From Glossina fuscipes (lineage: Eukaryota; Arthropoda; Insecta; Diptera; Glossinidae): a stretch of DNA of 64,000 nt. Numbering within the stretch: the first letter of the stretch is position 1; every line of letters begins with the position of its first letter. The notes under the pieces were generated by a model. The model had not been told where the DNA came from, did no database searches, and was given only the letters and a program-made list of their open reading frames with translations. A program made the position numbers and the translations under genes. The stretch covers positions 37,170,079 to 37,234,078 of the forward strand of contig NW_023998414.1 of NCBI RefSeq assembly GCF_014805625.2. The letters run 5' to 3'. Shown here in pieces: positions 1 to 12,800 of the stretch.

Positions 1-2506
1 TTATCAACAAAAATTTCGAGCGCACGTTCCCATATATCTCTCTCAGTTGCAGCTGGGCACAGACTAAACAAAAAACCCACTTTTCATACCAATATTTAAT
101 GAATTAAACCGTGTAAGCACGAAACCGAATTCTGAAGTGAACTCTAACAAGAATTTTTTAATATTATTTATTGTGCTTTTCAGTTGTTTTTTTTTTTTTT
201 TTTTTTGCTTTTTAGATTTGAAACCTATTTTGGATGGATATTATTTTTCTATTTAGCCAATATTTTTTTTTACACGAATACGTGTTTTTGTTACCAATCC
301 GGCCATATCAATATGCTATGTTAGAGACATTGGAGAGAACATCTTATGCTTCGTTATCGCGTCACTTTTGCATTTAATAGATTGATTAGAAACAAAAACT
401 ATCACAAAAGCCAACATTTTTATGTTCCGCTTATTTATTACATTTTATGCTTCATTGCCAAGAATATAAGCATCAAATTTGCCTTATCCCGTTTGTGACA
501 TGTAACACATATATATTCTCTTCTCCAACAATTCAATCATTTCGATTTGCATGTGGAGATGGTAAAAAGTTGACATCGTAAGCTAAAATAGGTAAAAACT
601 TCATATTAGATACAAGAAAGTATCCGCCCACACCGCGAACCGGAAAAACATTAAATAATCGCAAAAAATAAATTTAACTGAATAAAAATCTGCAGCAAAC
701 AATATGTAAGGTTATGTAATAATGATTTCGACTTATTCGACAAAGGTAGCCAATAGGTGTACTGAGGATTCGCTTTAAACTTTTCATAAATATGCTAACA
801 TAAATAGGAGAGATGTGTGGATCGCGAAGCTTCACAGAAACTTGCTAATCGCCTATCATGATAATTCCTAAACACTTGAAACTTATAGAAATTATTATTA
901 CCAAGAAGACGGACTATTCAGTAGCTAAGAGGTTCAGCAATCGGACGAGAGTCAATGTAGAAAAATGGTCGAGCAGAAAATTTTAATTTCTTCTCCTCCG
1001 CAGAGAAGTCTCAGCTGAGAAGTTCTGCAAAACTATTTATATACTTCCTTAAGTGCTTGCATATGTGAACTATTCACTAGTAGTTCAAGTTCAACAAGTT
1101 CATCAAACTTTTGGGTCAGAAGTAATTATCTCCGTATTATCACCGTGCATTACATTAAATAAGAGAATAAATTTAAGCCAAATTGCTATATGCAGCTTGA
1201 TCAACCAATGTCCCAAAAAATGTATTCACTCGAACATATTCCAAGCATAACCGCAGACACCTTACATATTACAATCAGTCAAAAGCGTTTTTCTTTGATC
1301 TTGATAACTTTGAAAATATCATTATGTGTAATGCTTCAGACTATTGACTTTGATGCATAGTTCCAGGAATTACGATAACAACGATAGTTAGTCTCTCAGC
1401 CAGACAGATTGCCAATTCGGACCAAACAATAACAATAGTGATGAGGAGGAAAGACCAATAAACCCAATTAATTACTGATTTTTGATAAAAAAAATTTTTT
1501 CAGAATAGAGAACAAATTACAAAAAAAATAAATAAATAAATAAAAATGTTTACTCCAAGTCTCAAAGACAATTGCATCAAATGAACATTTACTTATATTT
1601 TTAATTTTTTATCTATATTTAAATTCTTTTAAAACATTTTAAATTAACTTAAAAAATATCTTCTACTCAGTACAATGCTAATGCTTTTAATTTATTAATA
1701 ATTTTTTAAATTAATTTTTTTAATGGCCCTGCCATCTGTAGTAACGAACTTATTCTTAAATAATATTAAAATTGGTTATCATTACCTGTAAAAATATATA
1801 TATATATAAAAATTAAATAATATAAAAAAACTATTTCATCAGTAAAAAAAATTGTACAAAAATAAAATTATAATAGAAACAAGAATATAAATCGTCTCAA
1901 TACGAAAATCTTTTTTTTTTTCATTTTTTTTTTCTTTTTTTTTTTTTTAACTAAAAAGCCGCATTCATTTTTTATTAGAAGCAACAATTTCACGTGTAAA
2001 TATATATATAAATAAAATCATGGGGTTAAATAGAGCTCAGGGAGATTCTTTAATACTATAGGCATGTTACTTTTTGTTTCTTGATAATTGAAAAAAAAAA
2101 GAAAAATCCGTAAATTGTGATAAAACACATATTTACAACCGCATGCACGCACGCGCCCCATATCACACTAACACCCACGGCCACAGACACACACAAATAC
2201 ATACACACCAACACATATACATAAAAACATACATACACACATTCACTTATACTTATAGATATATATATATATATGAGAATTGCAGGCCCTAACACAAGAT
2301 GAAGTTAATTTTATTTCATTTTTTAGTATTCGTACGTAACAAGAAATGAATCAAAAATGAAAAGAGGTGCAAAAAGTTGCACTATCTGAAATTCTATATG
2401 ATTGTATATCTATTCTAAATATTAATTCATAAAAGACAAAAATACTAGAAAACCTTCAGAGAAACGTAGTCAGAGTATTAATTAATAATGTGATTATCGT
2501 TAACGT
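1..2506. other. Intergenic AT-rich stretch, no gene seen
   Basis: No convincing coding region on either strand. The stretch holds poly-T and poly-A tracts (190-206 and 1911-1948), a small (TA)n at about 1793-1808, and a CA/TA-rich patch at 2160-2275 whose open frames are low-complexity. The right end forms the presumed 3' untranslated region of the Kelch gene. Confidence 0.6.
2310..2315 (-). promoter_or_regulatory. Candidate poly(A) signal of the Kelch gene
   Basis: AATAAA on the minus strand, about 190 nt past the Kelch-gene stop codon at 2507. Distance and orientation fit a 3' end, but the motif is common in such AT-rich DNA. Confidence 0.35.
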
Positions 2507-4660
2507 TTACGTCTGAACTTCCACGTTTATAAAATCGTCTCGCTCGCGTGGTACGTAGAAGGCTGCTAAAGTGCACTCCCATACTTCGCTTGGATATTCC
2601 CATTCTACATTGAATGACCATTGCTTAGTATCCAGATCATAACACTGCACAGCGGTGGTAGCACGATTAATGGTAGCCGATGATAATAGGCCGCCTATAA
2701 AATAAATACGTCGTTTAACTGCGGCCACTCCAGTATAATATTTTGGCATTGGATTGGTCGTTTCAGTAGACCAACAATCTTTATTCACATCGTAAACATC
2801 AATTGTTTGTGCCAAGCTCCGTGTTTCGGTTAAAGGATCTTCGTACCAACCTCCGCATGCGTATATGTGCTGATCTAAAGCTATGAGTATATGATCAGCC
2901 CGAGGTGTCGGCATAGACCGAAGTTTAATCCATTTTTCAATATGCGTATCGAAACACCATAAAGATACCAAGACTATATGGCGGTCAATGCCACCTGTAA
3001 ACGACATTTTGTTAATTTTTTTTTTTTTTGTAAATAACTTTCTCGTCCTTGCCTTACCTGAGATATATAGTCTATTGGCTAATACTACTCCAGCATGCTG
3101 ACTGCGATTCTCAGATAAAGCCGGTAAATACTCCCAGCGGTCAGTGGTGGCATTATAACGTTCGCAATTCGAAATAGCCATGTCGTTGCCCCAGTTTTCA
3201 ACATCACCACCATCGTCATTATCGTTAAGTTCGCAAACACCACCGACTGCATATAAAAAATTACTGCCCATTGCGTTCAACGAAAAACGGCACCGATCTG
3301 CTTGTATTGGTGCAATATTTTTCCATTTATCTTTGGTAGGACAATAACGGAAACCAAAGGGGTGAATGTACTCTTTAAGACAAACATCGTAGGATCCACC
3401 AACTATGTAAAGATCATTACCTAGTACGGCGGTGCCATAATTGCCTGTAATCAGCATAATTGATGAAATCATCATAAAAAACGGCGGTGCCTTTCACTTA
3501 CATTGTTCTATATGAGGTATGGCAGTTAAGCCTTCCCACTTGCCGACCGACGGTAAATAGCAACTTATTTGATTAGTTAAGCCACTAGTTTCAAAACCGC
3601 CTATTTTGACTAAAGCTAATTCCATGCCACGTGAATTTGTTAAGATATCGGTGGATATAACTTCATTTTCACTTTCGCTGCCAAGCATTTTGATTTGATT
3701 TTGCTCATGTTTATTAATTTCTGCACGTATCAACTTTACATAAGTTTTATTCTCTTTATCTTCGTCCTCCAATGTACTGAGCAAGGTTTTTAAAGCACTT
3801 GCTTCTATTTGATTAAAACGCACATGAGAAAACAGTAAATGTGCCAGCTCTGCTTTGAGACCAGTTTCCACACAATATTGTGTTGCAATTTGCAAGACTC
3901 GCTTTTCGGAACAGTCGACAGGATAATTACAGCTCAATATGTATTCTAATTGATCCCAGGTTAAGTTGAGAAGATCGGCGGTTAGTGAAAATTCGTCTAA
4001 ACGTGAGCAAATGAAACGATAAGTTTTACGTTTTAGAGTGTCCAGGGCATATAAATCGGCTAAAACAGCTATAGCTACGCAATTTTCTAAATCGATTTGG
4101 GATTCTAAATAATTTGAGCAGGCTTCGATTACTGCCTTCATTTGGACGTGTGTGGAAACCGAAAGAACATCTTGAACATTGTTGCGATCAAGTTCAAGTT
4201 TTGAGGTGTACGCGTATTCTATTAATAATTCAATGCCACGAGCATTAACCCCATTCAATTTAATTTCCGATTGACGAGCTTCACGCATGGCATCAGTGAA
4301 CATGGCGCAAAAATAATCGCTGCATGCTGCTAATACTACACGATGAGCCTAAAAGTAAATCGCAAGTAAAATTGAAAATTTAAAGGTAACTATATAAAAT
4401 GGCTTTCATTTTACACATCGGAAAATGATTATAACACCGACCTTAAATGTCTTACCCTCGACAATAAGGGTAACGTCAAACAACTTGTCGGCGCATCGTA
4501 AGGCATTAAGCCCATGTAACAAAGCCTCTGAGTGAGAGGCCAAGACAAAATTCGGAGCATTACGTGAATACGTTGACGATAATAGTTTAGAGATAGCTGC
4601 AGACTTATTAGAATGTTGTTCAGGATTGCTGCGTAATACGGAAGCAGCTCCGCCTGCCAT
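2507..4660 (-). CDS. BTB-BACK-Kelch protein (KLHL family), 4 coding exons
   Basis: Probable substrate adaptor of a cullin-3 ubiquitin ligase. Coding exons on the minus strand are 4660-4442, 4348-3502, 3444-3058 and 2994-2507. All donors are GT and acceptors AG, phases agree (0, 1, 1), and the product is about 646 aa. The first donor is unusual (GTCGGT). The start is the ATG at 4660; the six codons 5' of it open only with TTG. The BTB domain covers about residues 50-160, with the AHRVVLAACSDYF motif coded right at the start of exon 2. A BACK domain follows (about 165-270). Six Kelch blades come next, seen as VKIGGF (about residue 320), YIVGGS, YAVGGV, YISGGI, YACGGW and YFIGGL. The blade layout resembles the KLHL9/13/26 group, but I do not assign an ortholog. 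Two introns are 57 and 63 nt, the usual size of short fly introns. The gene is divergent from Aaas, with about 1.95 kb between the start codons. Confidence 0.9.
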
Positions 4661-6607
4661 ATTCAAAATGCTTTTACCCTCTTTTAAACAGTATTATCAT
4701 ATAAACGCCTATAAAATACAACCAATACAATATATATAAAACATAATCTATACGTTTTTAAATATATACTTGTGTTATTTATACATATACTTATAGAGCT
4801 TATCACACTTGCCTTGGCCAAGGTTAGGAAACTCCTCGTTTGTTGATTTTTATTGCTTACTCACTTACTGCGTTGACTGACCCACTTTGCATATAAGACT
4901 CTTATCGCTACGAACATTGACTGACTGACGTCGTCTACTTAAGCGCGATCACCTTCAAGGCTGATTATTTGTTTTTGTTCGTTTTTACTAATTGAGAAAG
5001 AGAAATCTGAAATATTCACTTTAATCAAACTTTCAACTCCTGGGAGCTAAGTAAACTCTTATAATTTATTCTTTTAGTACCTATTCTATTCCTTATTGCT
5101 AGACGATGAACTTGTCTCAAGTGACCTGTTTTTATCAAAACTTCATAAGAGTTTGCTAATTTTATTAATTCATACATTTATTATGACTATCAAGAGACAA
5201 TAAGAGAGAGCAAGAGGCAATAGCCATCAAAGTTCCGTTTAACATACTTACTACACAAACTTTTTTTTATGTCCAATTTCAATATTTTCTGTTTCTCAGT
5301 TAGAATTTATTTAACATCTGCACAAAAAACTTGCGAAATTACTTAAAAATTCTTTCCGCTACTATTTTTTTTACAATTTGATAAACATGACAAATGGAAG
5401 AATATTTCCTCCTTTTATAAATAATTTCTTTCTTTTTTTTTTGGATGTTGAGTTAAGATCGGCCAAGCCAACAAATTTTTATTAATAAAATTCTAATAAG
5501 AATTGTTTAAAAATGAAAAATTATTTTTCTACAAAGAAAAACTATTTTCGTTTCCTTTTTTACTTCGAGCGAGAGTTACCGATTTTACGCTCCGGATTGC
5601 CTTCAGTAGATTATATTCGTTATATAGGAATAATTTTTTTGCTGTTAAAAAAGGCATCTTTTTTTTAATACCTAAAAAAGCATTAATGTATGCTTATTAG
5701 ATTGTCTTATATGAGTCTGCATGAAAATAACAAACAAGAATGCAACGAGATTATACGAACATTTTGTAGGTGCGCGATCATTCCTTTTACCACATGTTGA
5801 ATGTTTTATTTTCAATACTGTCGTTTAAATTAAAAACATTATTTTATATGTTATTAATTTGAGGTTCTCCGGAAACTTTTTTTGTTTTAGCCTCTGCGTA
5901 AAATACTTGGGTGCAGTTTACAAACAATTGAAAATCTTTTCGTTTAAATTGATTTTTACATAAAATTTTCAAAATTTTACTTTGAAGCTTTGGCAATAGC
6001 TCTGATATCGATGTCAGCGCCTACTTTATATTTCTAAAGAACTTCAATAATTCTATTTTTATTAATTTTTTAAGTTGACTTACTCGTATATAGAATATAA
6101 TATATAGAAGTTTATAAAAACAATTCTAAAATATATTTTTGACGACATTTGCGACATTTGGTTTTCAATGCATAGTTCTACCATAAGTGAAGGTTTTCAA
6201 AACTCAGCATAATAAATTCTGCTTATAAAAATTAATCTTTACCACTGTACAATGGTATTCAATAATTTTTATAATAACGAGACGAAAAAAATTTTAATTA
6301 AAATTTAACGCTACCTATATCTACATTGAAAAAGTTTTCTTTTCGTTTTAATTGTATTTTGCTTTAAAAAAATTCTAGAAATTTTTGCTTTTTTAATTTA
6401 GCGAAACACAGTCATGATATGCAGTTGCTAAGTACATTAATGTTTCTAAACTTTGTTCAAATGTTTGTTATTTTCACTTGCGTGGCATAAAAATACCAAA
6501 ATTGCTTTACCGGTTGGCGTTTGTTTATTGCTGTTCAGAGCACATTTATTTGAACATTAAGACGAAAATCGCATACAGAAACGCTTAGCATTTTAATTAA
6601 ATAACGA
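4661..6607. other. Divergent intergenic region between the Kelch gene and Aaas
   Basis: About 1.95 kb separates two divergent start codons and must hold both promoters and 5' untranslated regions. A TATA-like stretch (catataaga, about 4892) and short GC-richer sequence lie at 4820-4960 on the Kelch side. On the Aaas side only AT-rich sequence and several poly-T runs are visible. I see no conserved core-promoter motif that I would call, and the small open frames are AT-driven. Confidence 0.5.
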
Positions 6608-9537
6608 ATGTCTAGTTTTCATAAAGAAGGCGCAAGCCTTGGTTGCCTAAAATCCAGTCGTTTGTGTATTTTACCTCTACGCGAACTTCAAGGCAATTTT
6701 TGTGTGGTAATTAATTGAGTTAGATGATTTGGCCTCATTTCCCAAGCATTAACTTTCCTCCATGCAGCAGGACTACTACCCTGAAATTAATTTATGTTGT
6801 GATGGTTTTAATACTTCCACTCAATCGTCAAGATTTGTGGACACTTGGGGCAACGTTTTGGTGCCGGTAAATGAGGGAGTGTCGAAGCGTATCATACGTA
6901 CGTTTTTCGAAAGTGGCTTCAAAGATGCTCTTAATGAGGCGAGAAATAACGAGGCCGTAGCGTACAATCCTATAATTTCTTCAATTGCTGAGTTTGCATT
7001 TAGAGCTATGAAATTTATGCAAGATTGGAAAAATAAAATTTTTCCGCATATGGAAGAGCAAGGCATTGCTAGCGTAGCCACCTATTCGGAAACCAGGTAA
7101 TCTTTCTACTAGAGCGCACGAAGCTAGTAGAAATTTATTTACTTAAATTTTATACAATTAAAATTAAGAACGTGAATAATTCAACTAAGTCCGCATGTGC
7201 TGAATTTTAAACATCTCATGAAATTTACGTTTTCATACTCACCCCGTAAAATTAGCGCTTATATTATTGACTAGTAATAATAGGCGTTTATAATATGCAC
7301 AAAATAACATAGGTAATATCACCTATGTTTCCATCCATTCTATTATGGGAAAGTAGTCGATTTGAAATTTAGCACAATTATTTACAAAGCTCTGTAAATG
7401 CCTTAGCAGAGCATTACGATTAAGATATGGTTGAGCTTGGAAGCTTGTAGGAAATACAAAATATATTTGCGTATACCTAACGAATTTATATAAAATTAGC
7501 TTACAAATACATTTAAGTTCAGCTTTCCAGAACTATATTTACCAAACTTCTCAAATTTGTTATTTTAGCAAATATAGGAAAATGATTACATTCCAGTTGC
7601 CGTTGCATCCAAACCAAAACATTTCAAAGATATTCATCTATATCTCGCGAATCTATGTGGAAGTGCGTTTTGAATGAGCTAAAGAAATTCGAAATTTTCA
7701 TTACATTGACAAATGTCTCGTACATCGATGCCTGACTTTTACGCAACCTTAGTCTACAAAGTGCTTCAATATAGTCATGTCTCTGGGTCATAAGTCTTAA
7801 AATCTTCATTTTTAAGATGGATGGCCAGAATGTTACACACATATTTACAAAGAAAAAGACGCTATATGCAACTTTAGCGAATTTGTTAACATTCACAGTT
7901 TATTTTTATGCAAGACGATTTGTTTATAATTTATGCATTTACCTATGGATTTCTGCCAAATCTGAAAGAAATATCTAAAATATTATATGTAAAATGTACA
8001 CGTTCATCAGCAATCGACAAAAGATAGGAGAGAGAGAGGCTTATCTTTATCTTAGCCTAGATGTGAGGCAATGGATTTTTTCGACTGAAATTGTTTATTT
8101 TTATATTTCAGGGACTGGATAAGAGCGAGCGTACGATGCATTGCATGGCATCCAAATTATTTTAAAATTGCTGTTGCTGGCGTGGATGATCTTATACGCA
8201 TTTATACAGACCAGCCGGCCGTTGTGCCAATATTGAAGGTAATTGTAAATATCTAAATAATATTAGTAACAAATGTTTGAAATGAAAATTTTCACGTTAA
8301 TCGTAAAAAACAGGGAACAACACAAAAGTGGATTGCCTGCATGGCTTGGCGGCCTTTTACTGCAGCCGAATTAGCAGTAGGATGCCAAAGGGGTATTTGT
8401 TTGTGGGTAATGGACAATAATATGCATATAACGCGTTCGCAATCGCAAGCCGTATTCTTAAAATAGTAGGTCTTTTGAAGCTTCATTAAAATGCATTTTT
8501 ACTTTAAAATTAATTTCAATTCCCAGTAATAATCATTATCCTATTACCTCGGTGCAATGGAGTACAGATGGTAATTTACTGGCATCAGCTTCAATTGGCA
8601 ATACTGATATTATACTGTGGCATATCGACAAAATGCAAAGTATTGCCTTGAAACGTGTAGGACCACCTTGTTCTTTATTAAAATGGTCGCCAGATGGTTC
8701 TTGTTTATTTAGCGCTACACTTGGCAATGTCTTTCGCGTTTGGTATACTGAAAGGAAATGGCAGCCAGAACGTTGGACTGTATCGAAAGGTCATATACAA
8801 TCAGCCTGCTGGTCACCCTGTGCCAGTTTTCTATTATTTGTTACCTCAGAGGAATCAATACTCTATCGATTACAATTTGTTGAGGAACAGTTATTTAAAT
8901 GTAAGTTAAATTTTTAAATATTGTTAAGCCATCCTTAGGCAGTGAAGATAAGCAAGTTATATTGGATAATAGATAATTTGTTTATTTTTTGCTTTGTCTC
9001 TGTGAGACAAATCTGCCCATAGAAATCCCTTCTTTTTTTTATTATTATTATTATTAAAAGCAAGGCAAGCTACAGGTAATTTATAATGCGATTACTGTTA
9101 TAATTTGTATGAAGCTTGACACATTTAAAATTGAGGACTTACTTGTATTATTATTATTTTATTAGAAAGAATGCAGTAAAAGTTTTCTTTTCTTTGCAGC
9201 TGACTGCGAGCAAAAAGAAGCGTTACCTTTGGTCGATTTAAGAAAAATTATAGTTGGGGAGCGTGAATTGGGTGGCAAACCTCAGGCTTTAGCATGGGAT
9301 CCTAAAGGCTTATTTCTGGCGATCACCTTTCAAGATACAGATTGTATTGCTATCTTTTCAACGACCATACAAAAATATGATCTTACTGTGTCACCGTCAT
9401 CTTTCCTGGCCGGTCTTGGTAAAGAATATCCCAGTTATATATGCTTTCAAAGCGAGAGTCATAAAAGTTCAAATTGTATGTTAACTGTCGGTTGGTCTAG
9501 TGGCCGCATACAGTACGTTCCATTGATGAATTTATAA
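6608..9537 (+). CDS. Aaas: ALADIN, WD-repeat nucleoporin, 6 exons
   Basis: Homolog of ALADIN (human AAAS, Drosophila Aladin), a peripheral nuclear-pore protein on the cytoplasmic side, anchored in vertebrates by NDC1. Coding exons are 6608-6706, 6768-7096, 8112-8238, 8314-8465, 8527-8900 and 9200-9537. Each junction is GT-AG with consistent phase (0, 2, 0, 2, 1), giving about 472 aa against roughly 546 in human; the vertebrate C-terminal tail is missing. Recognisable stretches are CIAWHPNYFKIAVAGVDD at the start of the propeller, a block with LKWSPDGSCLFSAT followed by FRVWY and ERW, ACWSP, and the late LTVGWSSGRIQYVPL segment just before the stop. The start is the ATG at 6608, which gives a 33-residue first exon. 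Intron 1 is 61 nt and ends in a tandem CAGCAG acceptor (6765-6770), so one Gln may be optional. The gene is convergent with MROH1. Confidence 0.94.
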
Positions 9538-9597
9538 AGAAGCTCAAAATATTTCAAGGTACATGATGATGATTGTTTTATTATAATTTTTGTTATA

Positions 9598-9603
9598 AAT
9601 AAA
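9598..9603 (+). promoter_or_regulatory. Poly(A) signal of Aaas
   Basis: AATAAA lies 61 nt after the Aaas stop codon and just before a T-rich run (9608-9622), the normal layout for a cleavage site. This places the Aaas 3' end at roughly 9615-9625. Confidence 0.6.
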
Positions 9604-9773
9604 GAATTTTTTTTTTTTTTTTAATACAACTCTGTAAGTAGTAGCAGAAGTGATTAGGAAAACAAAGAATAACCGAAAAATACATTGTCTAAGAATTTAA
9701 TTATAATAAATTTATTTTAAGAAAAAGACTTAAAACAAGATTTCTTTTGTATCCTAACTAAAAATTCAGAGTG

Positions 9774-9779
9774 TTTATT
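9774..9779 (-). promoter_or_regulatory. Candidate poly(A) signal of MROH1
   Basis: AATAAA on the minus strand, about 118 nt past the MROH1 stop (9897). A second AATAAA lies at 9711-9716. With either one, the MROH1 transcript ends within roughly 70-150 bp of the Aaas transcript end. Confidence 0.45.
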
Positions 9780-9896
9780 GATTTAATGGCTACATATGCA
9801 CTCTATGTTTTAAAATTAGAGAAAATAAGCTTCCATCACACTTATCGATTAACATACAAGCTGGGCATACTGACTATATGGAATTTAGTGCGTTAT

Positions 9897-12800
9897 CTAT
9901 ATGTCACCGAAGAAATAGCCCAATGCAGTAGCGGCCTTAACACGCACATAATGATTTTCATCTTTAAGCAATAAGACAATACTATTGCCTACCCCTTCGG
10001 TTTGAGGACTACGTTCCATTAGGAAGTTATTTAAAATACCTGTAAGAGAAAATAGTTTAAAGGCATTTTTAAATAGAAACTTATTTATTTATTTTTGAAA
10101 GGCGCAAAAATGAATTTCATTTGATGTAAAGATAATATGAAGAAGAGCACTTCAATGGCCAGACGACATTACAAATCTTATTATCGGCCTTTATGCATTT
10201 ATACTACACATCTCAAAAAGGCAATTACTGAACATATTTATAATTTAATATCTGTATTCAAAACTATGTTAAAACGTGATAATCAGGCTAAACCGTCTAA
10301 TAAATACTCTACATAGTGCCGACTAATGCAATGCTTTACCTAAATTTGCCAATATAAAGACTCATTTAATGAAAGGTCGTTTACATGAAGAGGACGTTTA
10401 AACAATGCTTCTGTTCTGTTCTATCGAAATTTTCGAAATTTATTGAATATATCTAAATACTATTTTCCGGCGGTTTATGCCGGGGAATATTAAAATGTGC
10501 AAACGTTTTTGTCATATAATGGCTCTTTTTAGAAGACGCATCCTAAATGGATCATCATGTTTAGTGTAAAGCAGAGACGAGAGGTATATATAGAAAAGGT
10601 GTCCAATTTTTTTCTCGAGAACATCTCTTTATACATTTCTAATAGAAAGTATGTGATTGTGAGCACATTTAACTTGTGCTCGCTCAACTCGTTTCTAGAT
10701 TTTTAGTGTAGATTTTTTTCTAAAATAATACTCCGGGTGTGACGTGAAATTGTGTCGCGAACAATTTATTTTTCAGCATAGAAAGGAAAATTTTCTCCGC
10801 GTACTTGATTGGGTTTTTCAATAGAGATAATCCTTCATTTGCACTTTTCGTGACATCTTGAGAAAGAAATTGCGTGCGTAAATAAATGAGTGTGAGTAAT
10901 GAGCGTATTATACATAATATCCATAAGCAAGCAATTCTCTATTTTCGTTAATTGTGAGGTATCTGCGAATAAATGAAGCGAATAAAAAAAAATTCTTACC
11001 TATAACAACAGCTGCGCTGCCTCGTACTTCAGGCCATAAGCTGCGTAAATTCGGTAGACAAGAATTAATGAAATCTTGTATATGATCAGTCAGTTCCATA
11101 GCCTTAAAAAAATTCGTAAAAAATATATATATATTTTTTTTTTCTTAATTCTTACGTTTAGAGAACTTACAATTAATTTAACAAATTCTACGATGAAAAT
11201 GTTATAATTCAACTGGCCATGATCGATTAAATCACGTTCAGCCATTTCATGGATCTTAAACGAATTTAAAAGTCTACATACTTTACGTAGGGTTGTCTTA
11301 CACGCCTATAAAATAAAATGTTAACAAAACAAAATATTTAAAAGAATGAATATCTTATAAATGCAAAGCAGGAACTTACCCGAACAATGGTAGGTTCATT
11401 TTCACCTAAATGCAACAATAATGGAAATAGATTAGCAAGCAGTTGTTCATGGAGAGCTTCATTAATTGAATTTGGTGTTACGATGCCATTATTTGTAGAA
11501 ATTTTTGATTCGCATAAATCGCCAAAAAGTACGATAGCGGCTTCTCTAATCTCCACAGAATAACTACTGAAAAATGGTCTTATACGTATAGCCAAAGATA
11601 CGTGAAAAGATTCCACACTTTCAGAAGGTAAAGCTTGTAGTAAAAGTGACAAGCCACGTATGCTTTCTAGTGGAATGTTAATTAAACAATCGCTGAAAGT
11701 TTTGAAAAAGAAAAAAGAATATTGTATATGACTTGCTTTCCACTTAATAACTTTAATCTTACTTAACGGTGTCATCTAGGCCCTTCAATAATGCTGTTAC
11801 TGCTGTTTCGGTATACTTTTCTATATCTTCTTCGACCAACTGACCCACATAACCCATACCCTGTATACTTAAACCTCTAACAACCGCCTTGGGATCGCTG
11901 AGAGCGGCTGACAAATGATGCATTATAATTGTGGATATCTCTCCACACGGATTGAAAGGTACTAGACGTGAATATAAACCAATTGCTGCGACCCTTTGAC
12001 CTTCGAACGGCGACGATACATATTTACTTAAAGCCTTGATCACTTGTTTCATCGTATTCGAATGTATATCCACTTGATTAGCGAGACCTTTAGCTATAGG
12101 TGTTAGAAGTTCTATATAATTTTTCAAATCAGTGCTAGATGATAAATGTTTATGGATGGTGAGTGCTTCAAAAATTTGTTCCATTTCTAAGTTATTTAAA
12201 AACGATTGAAACGTTTCCAAAACAATTTGACAAGGATTCATTTTCACTGTCTCCTTATTGGGTATAAAACCAAATTTTGTTTTACTAGTAGTAGACGAAG
12301 ATCCCGCAGCAGATGACGTACTGCATATATTACCGCTATGCATAGGCGCGGCCAAATTTGTATACGTAGCCAATGATGTTAATAACATAGTAAACAGTTC
12401 GGGAAATTTCGAATTTAATTCCTACAAGTGCGAACGAATAAATTAAATTTCAATAAATTTGCTACAAATTTTTTTTCTGTATTTACTGCTTCACCTCTCT
12501 GATATCGTTGCGTGGCATCATTTTATGCAGAGCACAGAATATAGCAAATGACGGAACATTAGCTATTTTTTGCCTTTCCACTGGCGCTTCATTGATTTCG
12601 TATGGGCTCGAGGACGATAATACTTGCAAGAAATTATCTAATAGTATGCCGGTTAAATCGCTATCCTTGCAAATCAAATGCCAATATTCTATAATATTTC
12701 TGTGTTGTTGTTGTTGCGGGCCGAAAAGATGAAGAAAGAAATAAATAATAAAAAAAATGCGAAATTATTTTAAAAAATATTCCCCATACTCCTCAAAAGG

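Noticed and set aside
7624..7896. Minus-strand frame inside ALADIN intron 2
   Set aside because: No family, no splice or promoter context; typical AT-rich intron noise.
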